Source of the DNA: Anaerolineales bacterium UBA2395
Lineage (GTDB): Bacteria > Chloroflexota > Anaerolineae > Anaerolineales > Villigracilaceae
Length of the DNA: 64,000 nucleotides
Assembly: GCA_002343775.1 (NCBI GenBank)
Contig: DDSH01000019.1
Location: forward strand, 1,432 to 65,431
Reading direction: 5' to 3'
Made by a program: the position numbers and the translations under genes. The notes under the pieces are model-generated. The model was not told where the DNA came from. It saw only the letters and a list, made by a program, of their open reading frames with translations, and did no database searches. Below are positions 16,932-23,622 of the stretch, piece after piece; positions within the stretch are counted from its first letter, which is position 1; each line of letters starts with the position of its first letter.

Positions 16932-17668
16932 AGCGGCGTGATGTTCTGCTCGCAGCGGCGGCGATCTTCGCCTTTTGGCAAATTACAGCAATGATCGTGT
17001 CCATGCCTATTTTGCCCACTCCGCTGACCGTGCTGGCGGTCTTCTTCAACGAACTGCAAAACGGACTATTCACGCATTTCGCGGTCAGTTTGTGGCGGGT
17101 GACGGCGGGAATGTTACTTTCGGTATTGGTAGCGGCCCCAGCAGGACTGGTCATTGGTGGCTCAAAACGGCTGAACCGCATTTTCTCCCCCGTTATTTAT
17201 TTGCTATACCCAATTCCAAAAGTGGTGTTTGTGCCGGTGGTGATCCTGTTCCTTGGCATTGGTGATACGTCCAAGATCATCATCATGTTCTTGATTCTGT
17301 TCTTTCAGATCGTGGTGCTCGTCCGCGACCAAGCCAGTGGAATTGCGCCGCAGTTGCTTCAAAGCCTGCAAAGCCTCGGCGCGGGACGAAAAGCGTTGTT
17401 TCGCTTTGTGTATCTGCCCGCCAGTTTACCCGCCATTCTGACCGCCCTGCGCCAATCCATTGGCACAGCAGTGGCGGTGCTGTACATCACCGAACTCTCA
17501 GCGACCAAATACGGGCTGGGATATTACATCTACTACCGCGGCAGCACGCTGTTAGATTACCCGTCTATGTATGCGGGCGTGATGGCGATGAGCCTGCTAG
17601 GATTGGGGATGTATTTCAGTGTGGATTGGTTGGAGCGGAAGTGGTGTAAGTGGAAGTTTGTAAATTGA
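16928..17668 (+). CDS. ABC importer permease (NitT/TauT type)
   Basis: Inner-membrane permease of 246 residues with about six membrane helices. The BPD-transport EAA-like loop is recognisable at LQSLGAGRKALFRFVYLPASLP (about residues 140-161), preceded by FQIVVLVRDQASGIAPQ. It shares an operon with the ATPase (four-base overlap) and the binding protein. Confidence 0.9.
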   Translation: MKRRDVLLAAAAIFAFWQITAMIVSMPILPTPLTVLAVFFNELQNGLFTHFAVSLWRVTAGMLLSVLVAAPAGLVIGGSKRLNRIFSPVIYLLYPIPKVVFVPVVILFLGIGDTSKIIIMFLILFFQIVVLVRDQASGIAPQLLQSLQSLGAGRKALFRFVYLPASLPAILTALRQSIGTAVAVLYITELSATKYGLGYYIYYRGSTLLDYPSMYAGVMAMSLLGLGMYFSVDWLERKWCKWKFVN

Positions 17669-17696
17669 TGCGGAGTCGAACGACTCCCGTCGTTCA

Positions 17697-18584
17697 TCAA
17701 AACAGTAACCCAATCCAGAAGAAGAGGCTGAACAAAAACGCGGATTGACCTGTGCCAGCGAGGGCAGCATTAAGCGGACGTCCTTTTTGCGTGAAGACCG
17801 TTCGTAAGGTGCGGATTGCTACAGGCAGCGAAAGCCACGCCAACATGCCGCCGATGGGAATCAAATTGAACCAAATCAATACAGGCACAATTAAATAAGC
17901 AATTGACATCAAGGTCACATATTCAACTTTTGTGCCATTCTCGCCAAACCGAACTGCCAAGGTGTGCTTACCCGCTTTGCGATCACTATCAATGTCGCGC
18001 AAGTTATTCACCACCAAAATGGCAGTGACGATTAAACCTACAGGCACCGACATCCACCACGCAGCGGCGCTGACCGAACCGACTTGCACAAAATATGTCC
18101 CCGCCACGGCGGCGAGACCGAAGAAGAGAAAGACGAAAATATCACCCAAGCCATGATAGCCCAGCGGATATGGTCCGCCGGTGTAGGCGACAGCGGAGAG
18201 AATGGCAGCAGCGCCGAGCCAGATCACAGTCCAGCCGCGAAGCGCCGCGAGATACAAACCAAGCATCGCCGCCAAACCAAAGATGACGATCATTCCGCGC
18301 TTGACCTGTGCCGGAGTCAAAAATCCCGATTGAGTCACGCGCACGGGACCCAATCGTTCGGCGGTATCCGCGCCGCGTTCAAAGTCAAAAACATCATTGG
18401 CAACATTGCTTCCAATTTGCAAAAGCAATGCCACAAACAGACAAGCCAGCGCGGGCAGCAGCTGAAACGAACCGTCGAGCCATGCCAATGCACTGCCCAT
18501 CAACACGCCCGAAGCCGCCGCAGGCAAGGTGCGTGGACGAATGGCAAGCCACCATATTTGAATCAAGTTTGGTTTATCGCTCAT
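17697..18584 (-). CDS. menA: 1,4-dihydroxy-2-naphthoate polyprenyltransferase
   Basis: Integral membrane UbiA-type prenyltransferase of 295 residues that attaches the polyprenyl chain in menaquinone synthesis. About eight to nine membrane helices are seen. The first Asp-rich motif is NVANDVFDFERGAD (N-D-x-x-D) and the second is NNLRDIDSDRKAGKHTLAVRFG. The ATG at 18584 is preferred over the open extension to 18632, because a TATACT box (18594-18599 on this strand) would lie inside the extended gene. It is divergent from ubiE/menG, the enzyme of the following methylation step. Confidence 0.93.
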   Translation of the reverse strand: MSDKPNLIQIWWLAIRPRTLPAAASGVLMGSALAWLDGSFQLLPALACLFVALLLQIGSNVANDVFDFERGADTAERLGPVRVTQSGFLTPAQVKRGMIVIFGLAAMLGLYLAALRGWTVIWLGAAAILSAVAYTGGPYPLGYHGLGDIFVFLFFGLAAVAGTYFVQVGSVSAAAWWMSVPVGLIVTAILVVNNLRDIDSDRKAGKHTLAVRFGENGTKVEYVTLMSIAYLIVPVLIWFNLIPIGGMLAWLSLPVAIRTLRTVFTQKGRPLNAALAGTGQSAFLFSLFFWIGLLF

Positions 18585-18593
18585 AAGCGCCGC

Positions 18594-18599
18594 AGTATA
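18594..18599 (-). promoter_or_regulatory. -10 box TATACT of menA
   Basis: Reads TATACT on the minus strand, nine bases before the menA ATG. This implies a leaderless or nearly leaderless transcript. It is separated by only three bases from the divergent ubiE -10 box. Confidence 0.5.
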
Positions 18600-18602
18600 A
18601 CT

Positions 18603-18608
18603 TATAAT
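18603..18608 (+). promoter_or_regulatory. -10 box TATAAT of ubiE
   Basis: TATAAT 22 bases before the ubiE ATG, with a Shine-Dalgarno AGGAGA at 18621-18626 in between. Confidence 0.6.
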
Positions 18609-18630
18609 CGGCGGGAATTTAGGAGAACTC

Positions 18631-19323
18631 ATGACACAACTAACCGGGCAGGAACGCGCTCAATACGTTCAATCGATGTTTACAAAGATTGCACATCGCT
18701 ACGACCTCATGAATCGACTCATGACTGGCGGGATGGATGTGCGCTGGCGCAGGGAGGTCATCCGCCTGACCAAGATCCGCCCGCACGGCTCGGTGCTGGA
18801 CCTCGGAACGGGTACCGGCGATCTGGCTCGCGAGGCGCTGACGCAGTACCCCCAAGCGCGCGTCATTGCTTCCGACTTTACGCTCGAAATGATGCGCGTT
18901 GGAAAACAGAACGGGGACTTGAATTTTTCAACGGCAGACGCCCTGCACCTGCCTTTCAAAGACAACACCTTCGACGCGGTTGTTTCCGGCTTTCTCATGC
19001 GCAATGTGACCGATATTCAAAAAGCGCTGCAGGAACAATTCCGTATGCTTAAACCAGGCGGGCGCATCGTTGTGTTGGACACCACCAAGCCGAAGAAAAA
19101 TTTATTTTCCCCTTTCATCAAATTCCACATGCATGTCATCATTCCCATGATCGGCGGATTACTCTCCGGGGTGCGCGATGCCTATGAATACCTGCCTGAT
19201 ACTACCGAAAATTTCCTGACCGCCGAGGAACTTTCCGTGCGCATGGTGGCGGTGGGGTTCAAGCGCGTTAATTTCAAACGGCTGATGTTCGGAACGATTG
19301 CCATCCATTGGGGTGAAAAGTAA
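18631..19323 (+). CDS. ubiE: demethylmenaquinone methyltransferase
   Basis: SAM-dependent C-methyltransferase of 230 residues catalysing the last step of menaquinone synthesis (MenG/UbiE). The family signature YDLMNRLMTGGMDVRWRR is at about residues 24-41. SAM motif I is VLDLGTGTGDLA (about residues 55-66). The UbiE-type segments FDAVVSGFLMRNVTDIQKAL and LKPGGRIVVLDTTKP follow. The divergent menA neighbour supports the assignment. Confidence 0.95.
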   Translation: MTQLTGQERAQYVQSMFTKIAHRYDLMNRLMTGGMDVRWRREVIRLTKIRPHGSVLDLGTGTGDLAREALTQYPQARVIASDFTLEMMRVGKQNGDLNFSTADALHLPFKDNTFDAVVSGFLMRNVTDIQKALQEQFRMLKPGGRIVVLDTTKPKKNLFSPFIKFHMHVIIPMIGGLLSGVRDAYEYLPDTTENFLTAEELSVRMVAVGFKRVNFKRLMFGTIAIHWGEK

Positions 19324-19333
19324 TAGCAAGATC

Positions 19334-19351
19334 AAGTGACTATCACTTTTT
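19334..19351 (+). terminator. short hairpin with T-run
   Basis: aagtga / tcactt with a 3-base loop followed by TTTT, between ubiE and the convergent dehydrogenase gene. Confidence 0.5.
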
Positions 19352-20317
19352 ATAAACATCGGGGTTGGCACAATGCCGGAGACGCTCACCGTTCAAGCCT
19401 GCGATTAAATTCTGTGCCGCCAACAAAGACATTTGGTCACGAGTGCGTTTGCTGGCACTGCCGAGGTGCGGAACGATAAGGCAGTTTTCCAACTCCAGCA
19501 GCGGTGAATCCATGGGAAGCGGCTCCGGGTCGGTGACATCCAGCGCGGCGGCGAAGATGCGGTTGGATTTCAAGGCTTCGTACAAAGCGGTTTGGTCGAG
19601 AACTCCGCCGCGTGCGGTGTTGACCAACACGGCATTTGGTTTCATCTTCGAGAGAAAATCAGCATTGACGAGATGTTGCGTGTTATTTGTGAGTGGGACA
19701 TGGATGGAAACAAAATCCGATTCGCGCAAGAGAGTATCCAAGTCTACATGTTCGGCGTTATAAGCGGGTTCTGCCGTCGGGTCGTGATAGATGACGCGCA
19801 TATCAAAGCCTTGTGCTCGTTTGGCGACGGCTTGCCCGATGCGCCCAAAGCCGACAATGCCGAGCGTTGCGCCCGCTAAATCTGCGCCTAAAAGCAACGA
19901 CGGACTCCACGTCACCCATTTGCCAGAACGGACGTAACGCTCCGCTTCGGTGATTCTTCTTGCAGCAGCGAGCAAGAGCGCAAAGGCTTGGTCGGCGGTG
20001 GCGTCGGTCAGAACGCCGGGCGTGTTGCCAATGGGAATTCCGCGCCGGGTGGCTTCGACGAGGTCAACATGATCCACGCCGACAGACATGCTGCTGATGA
20101 CCTTGACCTGCGAGCCGATGGCGTCCATCAACTCGGCGTCGATGCGTTCGGTCAGCAGGCAGAGCAGACCATCGACCCCGCGGACTTTTTCGAGTAGTTG
20201 CTCACGGGTCGGCGGGAGGTCGTGAGTCCAAACTTCCAGTGTGGGAAAATGTTCTTTGACGAGATTCAACCCGAGGTCCGGGATGAGGCGGGTGATGAAG
20301 ATTTTTGGATGCGACAT
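19343..20317 (-). CDS. D-2-hydroxyacid dehydrogenase (glyoxylate/glycerate type)
   Basis: NAD(P)-dependent reductase of 324 residues, likely converting glyoxylate or hydroxypyruvate. The Rossmann loop is GIVGFGRIGQAVAKRA (about residues 150-165). Catalytic Arg lies in NTARGGVLDQ, Glu in ALDVTDPEP, and His in IVPHLGSAS. The N-terminal SMSVGVDHVDL also fits GyaR-type enzymes. The frame is open nine codons further upstream, but the minus-strand -10 box at 20324 places the start at 20317. Confidence 0.92.
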   Translation of the reverse strand: MSHPKIFITRLIPDLGLNLVKEHFPTLEVWTHDLPPTREQLLEKVRGVDGLLCLLTERIDAELMDAIGSQVKVISSMSVGVDHVDLVEATRRGIPIGNTPGVLTDATADQAFALLLAAARRITEAERYVRSGKWVTWSPSLLLGADLAGATLGIVGFGRIGQAVAKRAQGFDMRVIYHDPTAEPAYNAEHVDLDTLLRESDFVSIHVPLTNNTQHLVNADFLSKMKPNAVLVNTARGGVLDQTALYEALKSNRIFAAALDVTDPEPLPMDSPLLELENCLIVPHLGSASKRTRDQMSLLAAQNLIAGLNGERLRHCANPDVYKK

Positions 20318-20323
20318 GCCCAG

Positions 20324-20331
20324 AGTATAAT
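20324..20331. promoter_or_regulatory. overlapping divergent -10 boxes
   Basis: AGTATAAT reads TATAAT (20326-20331) on the plus strand and TATACT (20324-20329) on the minus strand. Each box ends six bases before the start codon of its gene (20338 plus, 20317 minus). One 8-bp element therefore seems to serve two leaderless, divergent genes. Confidence 0.6.
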
Positions 20332-20337
20332 CCGCAC

Positions 20338-20814
20338 ATGTCAAAATTCAAACAAGCTAATTCCAAAAATTGTTTCATCTGCGGGGTGGAGAATCCCGTT
20401 GGGTTGCATTTGCATTTTTACGAGACCGAACCCGGTGTGATCGAAAGCGAGTACACCGCGCCCGAACATTTTGAAGGCTTCCCCGGTGTGCTGCATGGCG
20501 GTATTGTGGCTGCCATCATAGACGAAGTCTCGGGGCGGGCATACATGGGCAACGACCCGGCGAACCCGCGCTTCATGTTCACGGGCAAGTTGGAGATCAA
20601 GTATCGCAAGAATGTACCGATTGGAAGACGGTTGAAAATCGTCGGCAAGGTCATCGAGAACAAAGGTCGCATTGCCAAAGCATGGGGCGGAATTTATGAC
20701 GCAGAGACGGATGAACTTTTTGCCGAAGGGACGGGGATGCACATCAATGTGCCTTCGGATAAATTTGATGTGAGCAAGTTGGATGAACTGGGATGGAAGA
20801 TTTACCCCGACTGA
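20338..20814 (+). CDS. PaaI-type hotdog thioesterase
   Basis: Predicted acyl-CoA thioesterase of 158 residues with a single hotdog domain. The core is HFEGFPGVLHGGIVAAIIDEV (about residues 40-60), where the HGG(I/M) and the following Asp match PaaI-family active sites. The N-terminal CFICGVENPVGLHL stretch also recurs in this family. The start at 20338 is set by the -10 box six bases upstream. The frame remains open for 11 codons before it. Confidence 0.85.
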   Translation: MSKFKQANSKNCFICGVENPVGLHLHFYETEPGVIESEYTAPEHFEGFPGVLHGGIVAAIIDEVSGRAYMGNDPANPRFMFTGKLEIKYRKNVPIGRRLKIVGKVIENKGRIAKAWGGIYDAETDELFAEGTGMHINVPSDKFDVSKLDELGWKIYPD

Positions 20815-20824
20815 GGATGCCACT

Positions 20825-21289
20825 GTGGATCGACGCCTGTTGCCCGGACTTTTATTGTTGACCACCATTTGGATTGGGGCGAATTTCACGCCTAGCCGTT
20901 CTGTCTCCGCACAAGCGTGCGGTACGCCTGATTCTACAGGTGGCGTAACACCATGTCCGCCAGCGGGTGGGGAGGATGAGCAGGAAGATACAGGCAGAAA
21001 GACCTCCACACCTGTCCCCCCTACGCCCACTTTCACACCGACAGCAACACACACCAACACACCCACGAACACCCCCACCTCAACCGCTACATCGACCGGA
21101 ACAAGCATTCCGGATACCGCCACACCCACAGTCACGCCGACGGCGATTTTCACGACAACTCCAACTCCGATCCCCGTTGCGCAAAGCGTGCTGCCTGGCG
21201 CAGGCATTGGAGCATTCATCTTATTATTGCTCATGGGGTTGTTACTGCCAGCCATCCAGAAGATTCGCGTCGCAAGACGAGGGTATTGA
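20825..21289 (+). CDS. Thr/Pro-rich surface protein
   Basis: Unrecognised exported protein of 154 residues. The N-terminal signal sequence LLPGLLLLTTIWIGANF ends near the Ala-Gln of VSAQA. A short Cys-containing region follows (Cys at about residues 33 and 45). Then comes a long low-complexity linker of Thr-Pro repeats (about residues 62-118). A C-terminal membrane helix (about 126-146) and a basic tail finish the protein. This layout suits a wall-spanning protein with a cytoplasmic tail. GTG at 20825 with GAGGA upstream is preferred over an ATG at 20783 inside the thioesterase gene. Confidence 0.6.
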   Translation: MDRRLLPGLLLLTTIWIGANFTPSRSVSAQACGTPDSTGGVTPCPPAGGEDEQEDTGRKTSTPVPPTPTFTPTATHTNTPTNTPTSTATSTGTSIPDTATPTVTPTAIFTTTPTPIPVAQSVLPGAGIGAFILLLLMGLLLPAIQKIRVARRGY

Positions 21290-21390
21290 CGAAAATTTTC
21301 CCTGTCCCTTTTCATTAGACCCCAAAAAACGGGGCGGTGCTCTTGTATGGACAGGCATCCCAATGTGACCCTCCCATCTACTTAAGCATT

Positions 21391-21396
21391 TATAAT
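21391..21396 (+). promoter_or_regulatory. -10 box TATAAT
   Basis: TATAAT 22 bases before the ATG at 21419, with a GGAGG Shine-Dalgarno at 21408-21412. Confidence 0.55.
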
Positions 21397-21418
21397 CAAA
21401 GCATCACGGAGGCACTAC

Positions 21419-22180
21419 ATGATCACTACATACCACCGACCCAAAACCATGGAGGAAGCCCTCGCGCTTCTGACTCAAACGAACACCCTGCCCCTCGGCG
21501 GCGGTACGCTTCTTTCCAAGCCGACAACTGATCCCCTTACAGGGGCGGTGTCTGTTGCTGTCGTTGATCTCCAAGCCCTCGGGCTTGATTCGCTCCGCGT
21601 AAACGGAAACGAACTGCAAATCGGCGCGACTTGCACACTGCAATCCCTGCTCGAAGCAGACAGCTGCCCCACAGCCCTCAAGACAGCCCTCAAACTCGAA
21701 GCGCCGCTCAACATCCGCAACACTGCCACCGTTGCCGGAACCCTCGTCGCCAGTGACGGACGCTCTACATTCGCAGCCATGCTTTTGGCAATGGATGCAA
21801 AAATCGAAATTCGTTCTTCGACACTCGAATCGCGAACATCGAATATTGGCGAATTTATCCTCACCCGCCCCAGCGGACTCGTCACCTCCATTACCATTCC
21901 ACTCAACGTCAAAACCGCCTTTGAATTCGTCTCCAAAACCCCTGCCGATAAACCCATCGTCTGTGCCGCGCTGGCGCAGTGGAATTCAGGGCGCACACGC
22001 CTGACGCTCGGAGGCTATGGCAAATCTCCGCTGTTGGCAATGGACGGAACGGAAGCAGACGGATTGGAAACCGCCGCCCGAAACGCCTATCACGAAGCCA
22101 ACGACGAATGGGCATCCGCCGAATACCGCATGGACGTCGCAGCGACTTTGTCAAAACGCGCTCTCGAAAGTATAAAGTAG
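21419..22180 (+). CDS. molybdenum hydroxylase FAD-binding subunit
   Basis: FAD subunit of 253 residues of a xanthine dehydrogenase/CO dehydrogenase-type enzyme, similar in size to YgfM/XdhB. The N-terminal YHRPKTMEEALALL and the FAD-pyrophosphate loop LPLGGGTLLSKP (about residues 25-36) are typical. The second loop NIRNTATVAGTLVASDGRS (about residues 98-116) is the family signature. The partner Mo-FeS subunit is probably the fused protein at 27693, six kilobases away. Electrons would pass from molybdenum through the FeS cluster to this FAD and then to NAD or another acceptor. Confidence 0.88.
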   Translation: MITTYHRPKTMEEALALLTQTNTLPLGGGTLLSKPTTDPLTGAVSVAVVDLQALGLDSLRVNGNELQIGATCTLQSLLEADSCPTALKTALKLEAPLNIRNTATVAGTLVASDGRSTFAAMLLAMDAKIEIRSSTLESRTSNIGEFILTRPSGLVTSITIPLNVKTAFEFVSKTPADKPIVCAALAQWNSGRTRLTLGGYGKSPLLAMDGTEADGLETAARNAYHEANDEWASAEYRMDVAATLSKRALESIK

Positions 22181-22186
22181 TTCGTG

Positions 22187-22465
22187 ATGGAAAAACCAAA
22201 CAAGATCAAGCCCTTTGAAGAGGTCGCACGCATCTTTCAGATCTCGAACGAAAGCGCCAAATATTTTCTAAACCACGTGCAAAAGAGTTTCAAACTCGAC
22301 CGTCCGCCGCATAAGTTGATCCTTGAATTTGTAGAAACGCAAAACTACGAATTTCAACCCACGCCTTACGATGTCGCCTCTGCCATGAAGGAAAGCGGCG
22401 TATGGAACTACGACCTTGGCTCACCTCCACCTGCCGTGGAAGATGAAGAGGATGTTTACAAGTAG
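22187..22465 (+). CDS. hypothetical protein
   Basis: Unrecognised acidic protein of 92 residues with no signal or membrane segment. It starts six bases after the FAD subunit stop and ends 24 bases before the methyltransferase. It is probably cotranscribed with both. The C-terminus is a run of acidic residues (PAVEDEEDVYK). A GTG three bases upstream is an alternative start. Confidence 0.65.
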   Translation: MEKPNKIKPFEEVARIFQISNESAKYFLNHVQKSFKLDRPPHKLILEFVETQNYEFQPTPYDVASAMKESGVWNYDLGSPPPAVEDEEDVYK

Positions 22466-22489
22466 TCCCGCAAATTTCGAGTCATACAA

Positions 22490-23563
22490 ATGACCCTCCC
22501 CCTCAACCAAATCCTGCAAGGCAACTGCATAGACGTGCTCAACTCCCTGCCGGAAAAATCGGTGGACTTGATCTTTGCCGACCCGCCCTACAACCTGCAA
22601 CTGCAAAACGATCTCTACCGTCCCAACCTCAGCAAAGTGGACGCGGTGGACGATAACTGGGACAAGTTCTCCAGCTTTTCCAAATACGATGAATTCACCT
22701 CAAACTGGCTACGCGCAACAAAACGAGTTTTAAAAGACACGGGCACGATCTGGGTCATCGGCTCGTATCACAACATTTACCGCGTCGGCGCGGTGATGCA
22801 GGACTTGGGCTATTGGATTCTCAACGATGTGGTTTGGCTCAAAACAAATCCCATGCCGAACTTTCGCGGCGTGCGTTTCACCAATGCGCATGAAACTCTG
22901 CTGTGGGCGCAAAAGGAACAAGGCGCAAAATACACCTTCAACCACAAAGCAATGAAAGCCCTGAACGATGACTTGCAAATGCGCAGTGATTGGGTCATTC
23001 CTCTTGCGACGGGAAAAGAACGCCTCAAAACCAACGGGACGAAGACTCACCCCACTCAGAAGCCGGAAGCACTCTTATACCGAGTCATACTATCCACGAC
23101 CAACCCCGGTGACGTTGTACTCGATCCCTTCTTCGGCAGCGGCACAACCGGCGCAGTCGCCAAAAAACTTGGACGCAACTTCATCGGCATCGAACGAGAG
23201 ACGAAATACATCAAAGCCGCACAAAAGCGGATCGACGCGATCAAGTCCGCACCGGCTGAGGCGTTGGACCTGCCCGAGAAACGCAATCAGGAACGAGTCC
23301 CGTTCGGAGCGTTGGTGGAGAATGGCTATCTCAAACCCGGGCAAAAACTCCAATACGCCAAAGGCAAACGCGAAGCGACCATCCTCGCCAATGGACATAT
23401 CAAATGCGGAAAACTCATCGGCTCGATCCACGCCGTTGCACGCGAATTGACCAACGCCCCCGCCAACGGCTGGGAAATGTGGCTTTACACAGAACGCGGT
23501 AAACTTAAGCCGATTAACGACCTGCGAGAAAAATATAGAAAAAAGTTGAAGGTTACAGGTTGA
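22490..23563 (+). CDS. ccrM: CcrM-type DNA adenine methyltransferase (GANTC)
   Basis: Methylates the adenine of DNA, most likely in GANTC. The protein has 357 residues, the length of CcrM. The catalytic motif DPPYNLQLQ is at about residue 31, ahead of the SAM motif DPFFGSGTTGA at about residue 211 (beta-class order). The regions VDDNWDKFSSF, WVIGSYHNIYRVG, NPMPNFRGVRFTNAHETLLW and HPTQKPEALLYRVILS correspond closely to the alphaproteobacterial cell-cycle enzyme. The C-terminal RAMA-type domain (VPFGALVENGYLKPG, about residues 270-355) is also present. No restriction gene is adjacent, so this is an orphan methyltransferase. The last codons and the stop lie inside a heptamer repeat array. Confidence 0.92.
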   Translation: MTLPLNQILQGNCIDVLNSLPEKSVDLIFADPPYNLQLQNDLYRPNLSKVDAVDDNWDKFSSFSKYDEFTSNWLRATKRVLKDTGTIWVIGSYHNIYRVGAVMQDLGYWILNDVVWLKTNPMPNFRGVRFTNAHETLLWAQKEQGAKYTFNHKAMKALNDDLQMRSDWVIPLATGKERLKTNGTKTHPTQKPEALLYRVILSTTNPGDVVLDPFFGSGTTGAVAKKLGRNFIGIERETKYIKAAQKRIDAIKSAPAEALDLPEKRNQERVPFGALVENGYLKPGQKLQYAKGKREATILANGHIKCGKLIGSIHAVARELTNAPANGWEMWLYTERGKLKPINDLREKYRKKLKVTG

Positions 23564-23611
23564 AGGTTGCAAGTTAAAACCTTTAAACCTTCAACCTGCA
23601 ACTTGTAACCC
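23545..23611. repeat. heptamer repeat array with dyad symmetry
   Basis: Nine consecutive 7-nt units: gttgaag, gttacag, gttgaag, gttgcaa, gttaaaa, then cctttaa, accttca, acctgca, acttgta. The second half is an approximate reverse complement of the first, giving a long imperfect hairpin. The array supplies the final codons and the stop of the methyltransferase gene. Confidence 0.85.
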
Positions 23612-23622
23612 AAAAGGAAACC

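Noticed and set aside
18084..19052. 322-codon plus-strand reading frame antisense to menA and overlapping ubiE
   Set aside because: Composition is typical of a shadow frame (many Arg, His, Gln), no start signal, and it covers two clearly identified genes and their promoters.
20341..21363. 340-codon minus-strand frame with VGV-type repeats
   Set aside because: The repeats are the antisense of the Thr-Pro linker at 20.8-21.3 kb, and the frame also covers the thioesterase gene.
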